The translations under genes were made by a program, and so were the position numbers. DNA of 64,000 nucleotides from assembly GCF_029937575.1 (NCBI RefSeq), contig NZ_JAPYPS010000011.1:16965-80964 (forward strand). The letters run 5' to 3'. Source of the stretch: Nocardioides sp. GTDB taxonomy: Bacteria; Actinomycetota; Actinomycetes; Propionibacteriales; Nocardioidaceae. Numbering within the stretch: position 1 is the stretch's first letter; every line of letters starts with the position of its first letter. Under the pieces are notes generated by a model that had not been told where the DNA came from, did no database searches, and worked only from the letters and a program-made list of their open reading frames with translations. Shown here one piece after another: positions 40,759-50,813 of this stretch.

Positions 40759-41823
40759 ATGAAGCGCGTGCATGGAGACAAGGTCGCGGTCATTGCCGAG
40801 GACGACCCGGACGTCCGCGATCTCATCGAGATCGTCCTGGCCCAGTCGGGCTTCACGATCTTCCACGCCCCCGACGGACCGGCTGCCATCGCCGCGGTGC
40901 GCGAGCACCGGCCTCTGCTGACCACCCTCGACGTCAACATGCCCGGCATGGACGGCTTCGCGGTCGCCAAGCGCCTGCGCGAGTTCAGCCAGACCTACCT
41001 GATCATGATCACCGCGCTGACCCAGGAGATCGACATCATCCGGGGCTTCGAGGCCGGCGCCGACGACTACCTCGTCAAGCCGTTCCGTCCACGTGAGCTC
41101 CGCGCTCGGGCCGACTCCATGCTGCGCAGGGTCGCCTTCGCGGACGGCACGTCCGGACAGGACCCGACCCCGAGTGCCCCGGCTCCGCCACCCCAGCGCG
41201 CTCCGGAGTCCTGGGCAGCTGCCGCGGTGCGCGAGTTTCAGGAGGAGATGAGCCCCGACTCGCGTCGGCGCCATGCCCATCGCTACCACGCGGACCAGAC
41301 TCCCCCGGCCCAGCCGGCCCAGCCGACCCAGCCGACCCAGCCGGCCGCCGCGCCACCCGCGAGCCCAGCACCCGCTGCCTCTGACCCAGCACCGGGGGCT
41401 CGGGAGGCCACTTCGGCGGCGCCCGCCGCGCCCGCTTCGCCCGTCGTCCCCCCGGTACCGTCCCGGCCGAGCCCACCCAGCTCGGAGGCGCGTGCCGAGG
41501 GCAACGCGTTGATCTTCCGGGACCTCACCGTCGACACCACCACCGGCCAGACATCTCGCGACGGACGCTCGCTCTCCCTGACGGACCCCCAGCTGCAGCT
41601 CCTGGTCTCCCTGCTGGGGAGCGGACGACGGGTCCGGAGCAAGGCCGACCTGGTCCTGGCGCTGCGGGGCGAGCAGTTCGTCACCTCGCACTTCGTCAAC
41701 GAGGCGGACAAGCGCGCCGTCGAGGGACACATCGCCGGGCTGCGACAGACGCTCGGAGACGACGAGGCCTCGCCGAAGTACATCGAGACCGTCAAGGGAG
41801 TCGGCTTCCGCCTCGCCGGGTGA
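40759..41823 (+). CDS. orphan response regulator with long Pro/Ala linker
   Basis: A 354-residue regulator. REC domain 8-120: acidic pocket AEDDPD, phosphoacceptor Asp58 (LDVNMPGMDG), Thr85 and Lys107 (LVKPF). A ~125-residue low-complexity linker rich in Pro, Ala and Gln repeats (QPAQPTQPTQP) follows, then a winged-helix OmpR-type DNA-binding domain (about 258-354) ending YIETVKGVGFRLAG. Usual linkers are under 20 residues. No histidine kinase gene is adjacent. It lies between the GH6 gene and the polysaccharide genes, so it may regulate them. Confidence 0.87.
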   Translation: MKRVHGDKVAVIAEDDPDVRDLIEIVLAQSGFTIFHAPDGPAAIAAVREHRPLLTTLDVNMPGMDGFAVAKRLREFSQTYLIMITALTQEIDIIRGFEAGADDYLVKPFRPRELRARADSMLRRVAFADGTSGQDPTPSAPAPPPQRAPESWAAAAVREFQEEMSPDSRRRHAHRYHADQTPPAQPAQPTQPTQPAAAPPASPAPAASDPAPGAREATSAAPAAPASPVVPPVPSRPSPPSSEARAEGNALIFRDLTVDTTTGQTSRDGRSLSLTDPQLQLLVSLLGSGRRVRSKADLVLALRGEQFVTSHFVNEADKRAVEGHIAGLRQTLGDDEASPKYIETVKGVGFRLAG

Positions 41824-41870
41824 GCCGCCGTACGACCTCCGAGCGAGCGCGCCGACGCCGATCGGGCCGC

Positions 41871-42590
41871 TCAGTTGGCGTTGATCGGGATCTCGGCCAC
41901 TTCGGTCTCCTCGTCGGACTCGAAGATCCGGATCGGGACCTCCTGCTTGATCGTGCGCTTGAGGTACTTCGAGCCGCCGGCCTCCGCTTGTACCGAGATC
42001 GTCGCCTTGAAGGTGAGGATGACGCCACGGGTGTCCAGCGACATCCACTTGATGGGCTGGTTGCGCAGCTCGAAGGCGCCCTTGGGTGAGGTGATCAGCA
42101 TCCCCCGGGCCGTCTGCACGGGCTCGGGGTCGAAGGTGGCCTTGGCGGCCTCGACGTCGAGCTTGTAGGGGTGCTTGGTCTTGCCTCCGTCGATCGTGAC
42201 GGTGTCGGAGGTGACCTTCATCCGCTTGAGGTAGACCAGCCGCTTGGTCTCGAACGGGTCGCGGAGCTTCTGCGACAGGTCGTAGGCCTGGAAGGTGAAG
42301 GAGAAGTACTTCAGGCCCTTGGGGTACCACTCGTTGGTGCGCGGCGTGGACTTCGTCGGGTAGAGGGTCAGCACCATGTCCATGCCCTTGGCACCCTTGA
42401 CGTCGAGGTGCGACTGGAACGTCCCGTCGCGGGTGAACTGGGAGTCCACCAGCGCCTCCTCGACCGCCGCCGAGGTCGGTGCCTCGACCGGCGCCTCCTC
42501 GGTGTCCGAGCCGAGCACCGAGCACGAGGACGCTGCCACCACGACGGCCAGGACCCAGGCCAGCGTGCGAGGGACGCGGATGCCGCTCAT
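41871..42590 (-). CDS. exported lipoprotein of unknown function next to GT2
   Basis: A 239-residue protein with an N-terminal signal and lipobox-like VVAASSCSVLG (Cys23), an acidic linker and a beta-rich domain of about 180 residues (KYFSFTFQAYDLSQKLRDPF, TVTIDGGKTKHPYKLDVEA, GVILTFKATISVQ). I do not recognise the family. Its ATG overlaps the stop of the GT2 synthase gene (ATGA), so the two are made together. A role in handling or anchoring the exported polymer is inferred from that coupling only. Confidence 0.65.
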   Translation of the reverse strand: MSGIRVPRTLAWVLAVVVAASSCSVLGSDTEEAPVEAPTSAAVEEALVDSQFTRDGTFQSHLDVKGAKGMDMVLTLYPTKSTPRTNEWYPKGLKYFSFTFQAYDLSQKLRDPFETKRLVYLKRMKVTSDTVTIDGGKTKHPYKLDVEAAKATFDPEPVQTARGMLITSPKGAFELRNQPIKWMSLDTRGVILTFKATISVQAEAGGSKYLKRTIKQEVPIRIFESDEETEVAEIPINAN

Positions 42591-44050
42591 GCCTTGAACC
42601 CCCGGTAACGCTTGCTTGCCTTGATGAACATCCACGCGGTCTGGAGGACCGTGATGATCCCCAGGATAGGCCAGCACACCGCCAGGACGTCGGAGCGCGC
42701 GTCGACCGGGACCTGCAACCAGATGGCAGCACTGGTCGCGAGGAAGAGCAGCAGGGCCAGGTAGGGGTAGAGCCAGGAGGAGCCCTTGCCGCGCTCGGCC
42801 TTCGCCTGGGCGGCCCAGTTGTCGGTCTGCTGGTGGCTGAAGAACTTCAGCCAGGCGCGCACGAAGTGCCCCATGCGAGTCCACATGTAGACCTCCGCCG
42901 GGACCAGGGTGATGGCGAAGAGATAGTCACGCCGGTTGGCGAAGGCCATCGAGCGAGCAACCCGGAAGTTCAGCAGGATTGCGATGAACGGCGGGATCGC
43001 CCACCAGGCCTGGAAGACGAAGGCATCGATCGACAGGGACCCGAGCAGCAGCATCAGGAACATCAGCCGGGTGACCATGTTGATCACCATCGACATGTGC
43101 TCGAACCACCGCAGCCGCAGGTTCGGGTGGAGCGGTTGCCCGCGGGTGTCACCGCGCTGGCCGGGCCACATCAGGTCGATGGCACCGAAGTTCCACTTGA
43201 CCTGCTGGGCGTCCAGGCTCCGTAGGGTCGTCATGCCGCCCACGTGGGCGCGCGCGGTCGCGCTGATCTTGGTGAGGTACCCGGCGCTCTTGATCTGCAG
43301 CGACAGCAGGGAGTCCTCGACCTCGCTGTCCTTGACCCACGGGGTGCGCTGGTGACTGTCACGAAGGACGTCGCGCAGGGCCCGGGTGGAGAAGATCGAG
43401 AACTGCCCGCCGAGCACCGCCATGTTGCGGCCCTTGAGGAGGTTCTGCATGTTGAACGCCGAGAACTGGGCGCGCTGCCCGGCGATGAGGAACTTCGCCA
43501 TCGGCCCGTCCAGAGCGCTGTCGTCGATCGAGTAGATGGCCGAGATGCCGCCGATCCGGTCGTCGCTGGAGATCTCGTCGACCAGCGCCTCGATGGCGTC
43601 GGGCTCGGGGGTGGTGTCGCCGTCGACGCCCAGCACGAAGTCCATGTGCTCGACCAGGGAGTAGCCGTAGTTGAGCGCGCCGACCTTCTTGTCGGGGTTC
43701 TTGCCGATGTCGTGGACGTAGATGACGGTGTTCTGCAGCCCGTGCGGTCCCCGGCGCTCATGCGGGCCGGCGTAGTGCGAGGCCACCTCGACGGAGTCGT
43801 CGCTGGTGTTGTTGATGATGACGTGGATGACGTCGGGCAGCCGGGTCTGCATCAGCAGGGAGTCCAGGACCCCGGCGATGGTCTCGGCCTCGTTGTAGGC
43901 CGGGATCACGCAGCCGACCGTGGCCCGGTGCTCGGGGATCGAGGCGACCTCGTCGAGGTACTGGTCGGCGTACGAGCTCAAGGTGGCGTCGGGGAGCCGG
44001 ACGTACGGGCCCTCCAGGTCGGGGCGCGAGACGGTGGTGTCGTCGGTCAT
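42587..44050 (-). CDS. processive family 2 glycosyltransferase (polysaccharide synthase)
   Basis: A 487-residue membrane synthase. The cytoplasmic GT-A domain starts TVGCVIPAYNEAETIAG. DGD (143-145) binds the nucleotide sugar, the catalytic acid region is SEVED (243-247) and QQVKW (282-286) stands for QxxRW, the acceptor motif of cellulose, chitin and hyaluronan synthases. Several hydrophobic segments follow (about 318-375, 430-480). It probably polymerises and exports a beta-linked glycan. There is no PilZ domain. It is coupled to the lipoprotein gene and preceded by the secreted carboxypeptidase-regulatory-like gene 10 nt away. Confidence 0.85.
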   Translation of the reverse strand: MTDDTTVSRPDLEGPYVRLPDATLSSYADQYLDEVASIPEHRATVGCVIPAYNEAETIAGVLDSLLMQTRLPDVIHVIINNTSDDSVEVASHYAGPHERRGPHGLQNTVIYVHDIGKNPDKKVGALNYGYSLVEHMDFVLGVDGDTTPEPDAIEALVDEISSDDRIGGISAIYSIDDSALDGPMAKFLIAGQRAQFSAFNMQNLLKGRNMAVLGGQFSIFSTRALRDVLRDSHQRTPWVKDSEVEDSLLSLQIKSAGYLTKISATARAHVGGMTTLRSLDAQQVKWNFGAIDLMWPGQRGDTRGQPLHPNLRLRWFEHMSMVINMVTRLMFLMLLLGSLSIDAFVFQAWWAIPPFIAILLNFRVARSMAFANRRDYLFAITLVPAEVYMWTRMGHFVRAWLKFFSHQQTDNWAAQAKAERGKGSSWLYPYLALLLFLATSAAIWLQVPVDARSDVLAVCWPILGIITVLQTAWMFIKASKRYRGFKA

Positions 44051-44060
44051 CGGTGGCCTC

Positions 44061-45332
44061 TCAGGGCGCTGCGTCGGCGACGGTCCAGCACTGCATACCG
44101 TCCTGCTGCTCGTTGGGGAGGTGGGGCAGGGCGACGGTGCCCAAGGAGGTGCGCTTGCCGGTCGTGATCGCGAAGGTGCCGGTCCGCGTGGTGTCGTACT
44201 TGCAGTAGCTCAGGTCCTGGCCGAGGTACGGCGAGTTGGGTCCCGGCCCTGCCACGACGGTCATCCCCTTCTGGGTGAGCAGCTGACCGTCCAGGGTGAA
44301 GCCACCCGAGCTGTCGGCGGTGTCGGAAGCCACCTGGTTGCCGCTCGAGTCCAGCAGCTTGACCGCCGCGCCCGCCAGGGGCTCCCCGGGGTTGTTCTCG
44401 TCGACGACAGTGCCGGTCACCCACGCCCCCCGCTTGGTGAGCCGCGCGCTGGCGAAGGCGACGCGACCGGGCTTCACCTTGGCCTTCACCTTGATCCGGG
44501 CCGGCAGGTAGTTGCCCGACCCGGGGACCTGGAGGTCGTAGGCGCCCGGGTAGAGGCCTTCGAAGGTCACCGAGCCCCGGCGCGACTTGGCGGTCCAGAA
44601 CTGGCCGCTCTTGCGGCTGACCGCGGTGACGAACGCCGTACCGGGAAGTGCCTTCTTGCCGGCGTACAGGTCGACGAGCAGGCCACCGGCCTTCTTGGTG
44701 AGCTTGATCGAGACCGGGGTGAACTTCTTGCCCTTGACCTTCGGCAGGTAGAGGGACTTGCCGACCCAGGTGGCCTTGCGGTCGTAGGTGAAGACGGAGT
44801 ACTTGCCGGGTGGCAAGCCGCCGAGGGCGAAGTTGCCCTTCTTGTCAGCGGTGGTCTCGAAGGACTGCTCGTCGGTGTTGGCCGCCACGACACGGGCCTT
44901 GCGCGCCACCTTGCCGCCGGCCTTGACCGTGCCGCCGATGGAGGCACCGCGTCGCATCTTGATGCTCTTGACGGTGGTCTTCCCGGAGCGGACCGTGACC
45001 TTCACGGTGCTCGGACGATTCTTCTTGACGTCGTAGGACGGCGCCTGGTCGACCGCCTGGAGGTAGTAGGTGCCGGGAGCCAGGGAGAGCGAGTAGGCGC
45101 CGCCACGGAACTTCCGCGCGCCCAGGTAGCCCCACTGGTTGTCGAACCACAGCAGCTTGACGGTCACGGCTCCACCGCCGGAGGCGATGATCTCGCCGCG
45201 GACTCGACCCTTGTCGACCGCGTGAGCGGCGGGCGCCGGTGCAAGCGCGAGGAGCAGCAGCACCAGCGCCAGCACGCTCGTCAACCCTCGGCGCATGCCG
45301 CCCGTGGTGCGTATTCCGCCCGTGGTCCCCAC
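44061..45332 (-). CDS. secreted protein with carboxypeptidase-regulatory-like (CNA-B-type) repeats
   Basis: A 423-residue exported protein. The signal peptide is near residues 12-36 (LALVLLLLALAPAPAAHA). About four beta-sandwich repeats follow with the GTVxx...G...V...T.ADxxGxFxLxxLPPGxYxV pattern of carboxypeptidase-regulatory-like or CNA-B folds. The GTG at 45332 is chosen because GGAGG lies 8 nt upstream; the frame is open further but has no family similarity. It precedes the GT2 and lipoprotein genes in the same direction, with 10 nt to GT2. It is probably an extracellular adhesive or matrix component. Confidence 0.75.
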   Translation of the reverse strand: MGTTGGIRTTGGMRRGLTSVLALVLLLLALAPAPAAHAVDKGRVRGEIIASGGGAVTVKLLWFDNQWGYLGARKFRGGAYSLSLAPGTYYLQAVDQAPSYDVKKNRPSTVKVTVRSGKTTVKSIKMRRGASIGGTVKAGGKVARKARVVAANTDEQSFETTADKKGNFALGGLPPGKYSVFTYDRKATWVGKSLYLPKVKGKKFTPVSIKLTKKAGGLLVDLYAGKKALPGTAFVTAVSRKSGQFWTAKSRRGSVTFEGLYPGAYDLQVPGSGNYLPARIKVKAKVKPGRVAFASARLTKRGAWVTGTVVDENNPGEPLAGAAVKLLDSSGNQVASDTADSSGGFTLDGQLLTQKGMTVVAGPGPNSPYLGQDLSYCKYDTTRTGTFAITTGKRTSLGTVALPHLPNEQQDGMQCWTVADAAP

Positions 45333-45528
45333 CGATTTTTCCTCCGCTGCCGTGTTGTTGTCGTTCGCGACGTCTGTCCTGTACCCGATGAGCCGGCGTC
45401 CAGACGGCGGAGATCCAGAACTGCGTGCGCGGTCCTCCCGACCGCTCGACGTCGCGGGCGGTGCCCGCAACGCCTCTGAGCCTAGGCACGGCGTCTCCGG
45501 TAGGGCGCAAGCAGACCTCAAGCGTTGC

Positions 45529-46146
45529 TCAAGGCTTCGTGGTCGACGAGCGCAGGCTGGCGGCCATGGCAGCCAGCTCGTGCTGCGGCGCTGCGTGCGG
45601 ACCGCGGTCCCCGACGTACACCCACGCGGTCACGCGACCGGTCGCCCGCACCTCGTCCCTGACCGGGGTGAGCACGTCGATCGCCACCTGCGGTGCGCCG
45701 CACTCCCCCGGGTCCGCCACGTCGAGCACCGTCCTGGTGAGCCTGGCCCGCTGCCCGTCGGGCAGCGTGACCAGCCACGGCGCTGCCCGCGAGGGCAACG
45801 AGGTCGTGGCGCCGATCGCACGCTCGAAGCGGCGGACGAGGCGAGCGTGGCTCGGCCCGCGCGCGAAGCCGACCACAGCCCGCGCCGAGAACGGCTCGAG
45901 GCACCGCCCGTCGGCGTAGCCCTGGTCGAAGGTTGCTGATCCCGTGAGGTGGGCGACCGAGCGACCACCGGGACCGGTGAAGCCGAGGTCGTGCTTCTGC
46001 ACCGTCCAGGGACCGGCGGGCACGGCGTACGACAGCCCCGAAGGACCGTCCACGCGCACGTCGGCCGGCACCGGCTCGCGGACGTGGGACGAGCACGCCA
46101 CCCCCAGGAGCAGCACGAGCAGCACGAGCAGCAGTCCGAGACGCAC
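45529..46146 (-). CDS. small exported lipoprotein, unknown function
   Basis: A 205-residue protein. The signal peptide (RLGLLLVLLVLLLGVAC) ends in the lipobox GVAC near residue 18. The mature part (DLGFTGPGGRSVAHLTGSAT, RAVVGFARGPSHARLVRRF) has no family I recognise. The GTG at 46146 lies 7 nt after TAGCGT and directly before the signal peptide; the upstream GTG at 46194 would add 16 odd residues. It lies between glmM and the secreted repeat protein. Confidence 0.65.
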   Translation of the reverse strand: MRLGLLLVLLVLLLGVACSSHVREPVPADVRVDGPSGLSYAVPAGPWTVQKHDLGFTGPGGRSVAHLTGSATFDQGYADGRCLEPFSARAVVGFARGPSHARLVRRFERAIGATTSLPSRAAPWLVTLPDGQRARLTRTVLDVADPGECGAPQVAIDVLTPVRDEVRATGRVTAWVYVGDRGPHAAPQHELAAMAASLRSSTTKP

Positions 46147-46153
46147 CCCGGCG

Positions 46154-46159
46154 ACGCTA
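46154..46159 (-). promoter_or_regulatory. -10 element for leaderless lipoprotein gene
   Basis: On the minus strand TAGCGT ends 7 nt before the GTG at 46146. Confidence 0.5.
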
Positions 46160-46206
46160 GCCCTGGTCTCGCAGGCGAGCCAGCGGTCCTCCACAGGAGG
46201 TCCGCG

Positions 46207-47565
46207 TCAGTGCGTCAGCTGCGCCTTGACCACGTCGGCCAGGCGGTGCGCGACGACATCGGCCGCCTCCTGGGTCGGCGCCTCGACCATCACCCGCACC
46301 AGGTCCTCGGTGCCGGAGGGTCGCAGCAGGACGCGCCCGGTGTCGCCCAGCAGGCCTGCCTCGGTGGCCACCGCCTCGGCGAGCACCCCGTCGGTCTCCG
46401 CGCGGGACTTGTCGACGTCGGGCACGTTGACGAGGACCTGCGGCAGCCGGGTCATCGCGCCCGCCAGGTCGGCCAGGGGCCGGCGCGACGTCTTCATCCG
46501 CTGCAGCACGTGGAGGGCGGTGAGGATGCCGTCACCGGTGGTGGCGTGCTCGCGCATGATCACGTGACCGGACTGCTCGCCACCCAGGGAGTAGCCGCCG
46601 GCACGCATGGCCTCGAGGACGTAGCGGTCGCCGACGGCCGTCTGCAGCACCTCGATCCCGGCGGCGCTCAGCGCCTGCACGAGCCCGAGGTTGCTCATCA
46701 CGGTCGCCACGAGGGTGTCGTGGGCCAGGTGTCCCGACTCGTGCAGCGCCAGCGCGAGGACGACCATCAGCTGGTCGCCGTCGACGACCGTGCCGGTGTG
46801 GTCGACGGCCAGGCACCGGTCGGCATCGCCGTCGACCGCGAAGCCGGCGTCGGCCCCGTGGGCGAGGACCGCGGCCTGCAGCGGCTCCAGGTGGGTGGAG
46901 CCGCACCCGTCGTTGATGTTGAGCCCGTCGGGCTCGGCGCCGATGGTGATGACCGTCGCACCCGCGTCACGCAGGGCGCGCGGCCCGACCTCGCTCGCCG
47001 CGCCGTGGGCGCAGTCGAGGACGATGGTCAGACCCGTCAACGGCCGGTCGCGCGAGCCCTCGAGCGTGCTGACCAGGTAGGCGGCGTACTGCGCCACGGT
47101 GCCGTCGTGCGGCATCACGCGGCCCACGTCGGCGCCCACCGGGCGGTCCCACTCCTCGCCGAGGCAGGCCTCGATCTCGGCCTCGAGGGCATCGTCGAGC
47201 TTGACCCCGCCGTGGGCGAGGAACTTGATGCCGTTGTCGGGCATCGCGTTGTGGGAGGCGCTGATCACCACGCCGAGGTCGGCGCCGAGCAGATCGGTGA
47301 AGTAGGCGACTCCTGGCGTGGGCAAGACCCGCAGTCGCAGCACGTCGACACCGGCGGAGGTGAGCCCGGCGACGACGGCGTGCTCGAGGAACTGCCCCGA
47401 GATCCGGGTGTCGCGGCCCACCACGGCAAGCGGACGACGTCCGCTGAACTCCCCGTGGCCGACCAGCACCCGGGCAGCAGCAACGCCGAGGTCCAGGGCC
47501 AGCTCAGCGGTCAGACGACCGTTGGCCAGACCCCGGACCCCGTCGGTGCCGAAGACCTTCGGCAT
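46207..47565 (-). CDS. glmM: phosphoglucosamine mutase
   Basis: A 452-residue alpha-D-phosphohexomutase. [11 protein letters not shown] is the N-terminal motif, the phosphoserine loop is [16 protein letters not shown], the metal loop is [12 protein letters not shown] and the C-terminal phosphate site is [17 protein letters not shown]. It converts glucosamine 6-phosphate to 1-phosphate for UDP-GlcNAc. It follows rpsI by 7 nt, so it belongs to the rplM-rpsI operon and links ribosome and wall precursor supply. Confidence 0.96.
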   Translation of the reverse strand: MPKVFGTDGVRGLANGRLTAELALDLGVAAARVLVGHGEFSGRRPLAVVGRDTRISGQFLEHAVVAGLTSAGVDVLRLRVLPTPGVAYFTDLLGADLGVVISASHNAMPDNGIKFLAHGGVKLDDALEAEIEACLGEEWDRPVGADVGRVMPHDGTVAQYAAYLVSTLEGSRDRPLTGLTIVLDCAHGAASEVGPRALRDAGATVITIGAEPDGLNINDGCGSTHLEPLQAAVLAHGADAGFAVDGDADRCLAVDHTGTVVDGDQLMVVLALALHESGHLAHDTLVATVMSNLGLVQALSAAGIEVLQTAVGDRYVLEAMRAGGYSLGGEQSGHVIMREHATTGDGILTALHVLQRMKTSRRPLADLAGAMTRLPQVLVNVPDVDKSRAETDGVLAEAVATEAGLLGDTGRVLLRPSGTEDLVRVMVEAPTQEAADVVAHRLADVVKAQLTH

Positions 47566-47572
47566 GAAGCGA

Positions 47573-48088
47573 CTACCGCTTGGAGAACTGAGGCGCCTTA
47601 CGGGCCTTCTTCAGACCGGCCTTCTTGCGCTCGATGACGCGGGCGTCACGCGTGAGCAGCCCGGCCTTCTTCAGCGTGGGGCGGTTGGTCTCGAGGTCGA
47701 TCTCGTTGAGGCAGCGGGCCACACCGAGGCGCAGGGCGCCGGCCTGGCCGGTGATGCCACCGCCGTGGATGCGCGCGATGACGTCGAAGCGACCCTCCAG
47801 CTGCAGGGCAGCGAAGGGCTCGTTGACGACCTGCTGGTGCAGCTTGTTGGGGAAGTAGTTGTCGAGCTGGCGGCCGTTGACCGTCCAGACGCCGGTGCCG
47901 GGGACGATCCGCACGCGGGCGACGGCCTCCTTGCGGCGGCCGGTGGCCTGCGCCGGAGCGATCGTCGCGGGACGCTCGGGGGCGTCGGCCGACGGGGCGC
48001 TCTCGGAGCTGTAGGCGACGCCCTGCTCGTTGGTCTCGAAGGTCTCCTCGACCTCGGTGCTCTCGGTGGTGCCGGTGGTCTCAGCCAC
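47573..48088 (-). CDS. rpsI: 30S ribosomal protein S9
   Basis: A 171-residue S9. The conserved body starts [13 protein letters not shown] and ends with the basic [17 protein letters not shown] tail that reaches the P-site tRNA. An acidic extension of about 45 residues ([16 protein letters not shown]) precedes the body, as in several actinobacteria. The start is GTG with an AGAGGA upstream. Second gene of the rplM operon. Confidence 0.96.
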   Translation of the reverse strand: MAETTGTTESTEVEETFETNEQGVAYSSESAPSADAPERPATIAPAQATGRRKEAVARVRIVPGTGVWTVNGRQLDNYFPNKLHQQVVNEPFAALQLEGRFDVIARIHGGGITGQAGALRLGVARCLNEIDLETNRPTLKKAGLLTRDARVIERKKAGLKKARKAPQFSKR

Positions 48089-48157
48089 GGTGATTCCTCT
48101 TCTTCAAGTCTGGTGACGCTGTGCGGAACAAGTCGGGTAACAGGCGCTTTCCGGGGA

Positions 48158-48601
48158 CTACTGCGCGACCTGGGTGATCACGTAGGGCACGACCTTCTGG
48201 GCCTCGTGCGGGTGGTTCGGGCCGGAGTAGACCTTGAGCTTCTTGATGATCTGACGTCCGAGCTTGTTCTTCGGCAGCATGCCCCAGACCGCGGTCTCGA
48301 TGGCCTTGCGCGCGTCCTTCTCGAGGATCTCGCCGATGGGGGTGGCCGAGAGACCACCCGGGTAGCCGGAGTGGCGGTAGGACAGCTTGGTGGTGGCCTT
48401 GTTGCCCGACAGGGCGACCTTCTCGGCGTTGACGATCACCACGAAGTCACCGGTGTCGGTGTTCGGGGCGAAGATCGCCTTGTGCTTGCCGCGCAGGAGA
48501 CCCGCGGTCGCGACGGCCAGACGGCCCAGGACGATGTCCTCGGCGTCGATGACGAGCCAGGAACGCTCGATGTCACCGGGCTTGGGTGCGTAAGTGCGCA
48601 T
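48158..48601 (-). CDS. rplM: 50S ribosomal protein L13
   Basis: A 147-residue L13. It begins [20 protein letters not shown] and includes [29 protein letters not shown] and [14 protein letters not shown] 48601 matches the family start; the frame is open 84 nt further upstream without similarity. First gene of rplM-rpsI-glmM, with a leader of about 180 nt from the promoter at 48790. Confidence 0.96.
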   Translation of the reverse strand: MRTYAPKPGDIERSWLVIDAEDIVLGRLAVATAGLLRGKHKAIFAPNTDTGDFVVIVNAEKVALSGNKATTKLSYRHSGYPGGLSATPIGEILEKDARKAIETAVWGMLPKNKLGRQIIKKLKVYSGPNHPHEAQKVVPYVITQVAQ

Positions 48602-48789
48602 GGAGATGCTCTTCTTCGTTCGTAGGTCCACGACGGAGGAGTCCGCACGTGGTCGTGCTGGTGGTGCGACGTCCTTGACGAACACGGCCCGGCTTCACCG
48701 CCCCTCCCCGTCTCGGCGGAGGTGCGACTGTCCGGATCTGCGGCTCGGTCGAGAGGTACGACCGGACCGCGGCAGGGACGCGACATGCC

Positions 48790-48819
48790 AAGATACGGCG
48801 CCGTCGTGAGCAGGGTCAA
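48790..48819 (-). promoter_or_regulatory. sigma-A promoter of rplM-rpsI-glmM
   Basis: On the minus strand TTGACC (48819-48814), 18 nt, TATCTT (48795-48790). This is the closest match to a housekeeping consensus seen in the window. It implies a leader of about 180 nt before rplM. Confidence 0.65.
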
Positions 48820-48876
48820 AACGCCATGGACCGACAGCGCCGGCGGGCCGGGGTGCCTGATGGATGGGACACCGGG

Positions 48877-48906
48877 TTCACACCGCTGCGCAGCGCCGTC
48901 TAAGTT
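48877..48906 (+). promoter_or_regulatory. promoter of leaderless gltA
   Basis: TTCACA (48877-48882), 18 nt, TAAGTT (48901-48906), then 6 nt to the GTG of gltA. No RBS is present, so the transcript should be leaderless. Confidence 0.6.
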
Positions 48907-48912
48907 GGCAGT

Positions 48913-50192
<1,280 letters not shown>

Positions 50193-50202
<10 letters not shown>

Positions 50203-50804
50203 CACCCCGAGGCGTCGTCTGGGACCTCGGCAACGTCCTCATCGACTGGGACCCGCTCGCGGCGATCGCGGCGGGGGTCGGTGAGGACGAGGCCCGGCGG
50301 TTCCTGGACGCCTTCGACTTCCGAGCCTGGAACCACGGGCCCGACAGCGGCGGCTCCTGGACCGACGCCGAGGCCTGGCTGGACGCCGAGCACCCGCAGT
50401 GGTCGGCGCACGGCCGCTCCTACCGGCCGCACTTCGCGCACTCGCTGCTGGGCGAGGTGCCGGGCACCGTCGATCTCGTACGGCGCCTGCACGCCGCCGG
50501 CGTACCGCAGTGGGGGCTGACCAACTGGTCGGCCGAGCTCTACCCGCACGCCCCCGCGTCGTTCGACTTCCTGACGCTGCTGGAGGACGTCGTGGTCTCG
50601 GGGGTCGAGGGCCTCGCCAAGCCCGACCCGGCGATCTACGAGCTCCTGGTCGCGCGGACCGGGCACCCGTTGTCGGAGCTGGTCTTCGTGGACGACCGCG
50701 CGGACAACGTCGAGGCGGCCGCCGCGTGCGGCATGGACGCGCTGGTCTTCACCGACGCCGAGACCCTGCGGGCCGCGCTGCTGGAGCGTCGCCTGCCGCT
50801 CTGA
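50193..50804 (+). CDS. HAD-superfamily hydrolase (YihX/epoxide-hydrolase-like branch)
   Basis: A 203-residue HAD phosphatase. Motif I is VVWDLGNVLIDWDP, motif II WGLTNWS, motif III GLAKPDPAIYELL and motif IV LVFVDDRADNVEAA. Relatives dephosphorylate sugar phosphates such as glucose 1-phosphate. No ATG or GTG is in frame near motif I, so TTG at 50193, overlapping the gltA end, is the likely start; the frame extends upstream inside gltA only as a shadow. It is co-transcribed with gltA. Confidence 0.78.
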
Positions 50805-50813
50805 GGGACGCGG

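Larger units (their letters stand above)
48602..48912. other. 311-nt divergent regulatory region between rplM and gltA
   Basis: It holds the minus-strand promoter of the ribosomal operon (48790-48819), an approximately 180-nt rplM leader, and the plus-strand promoter of gltA (48877-48906). Short dyads occur in the leader, but no known riboswitch or protein leader is recognisable. No gene is seen. Confidence 0.6.
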
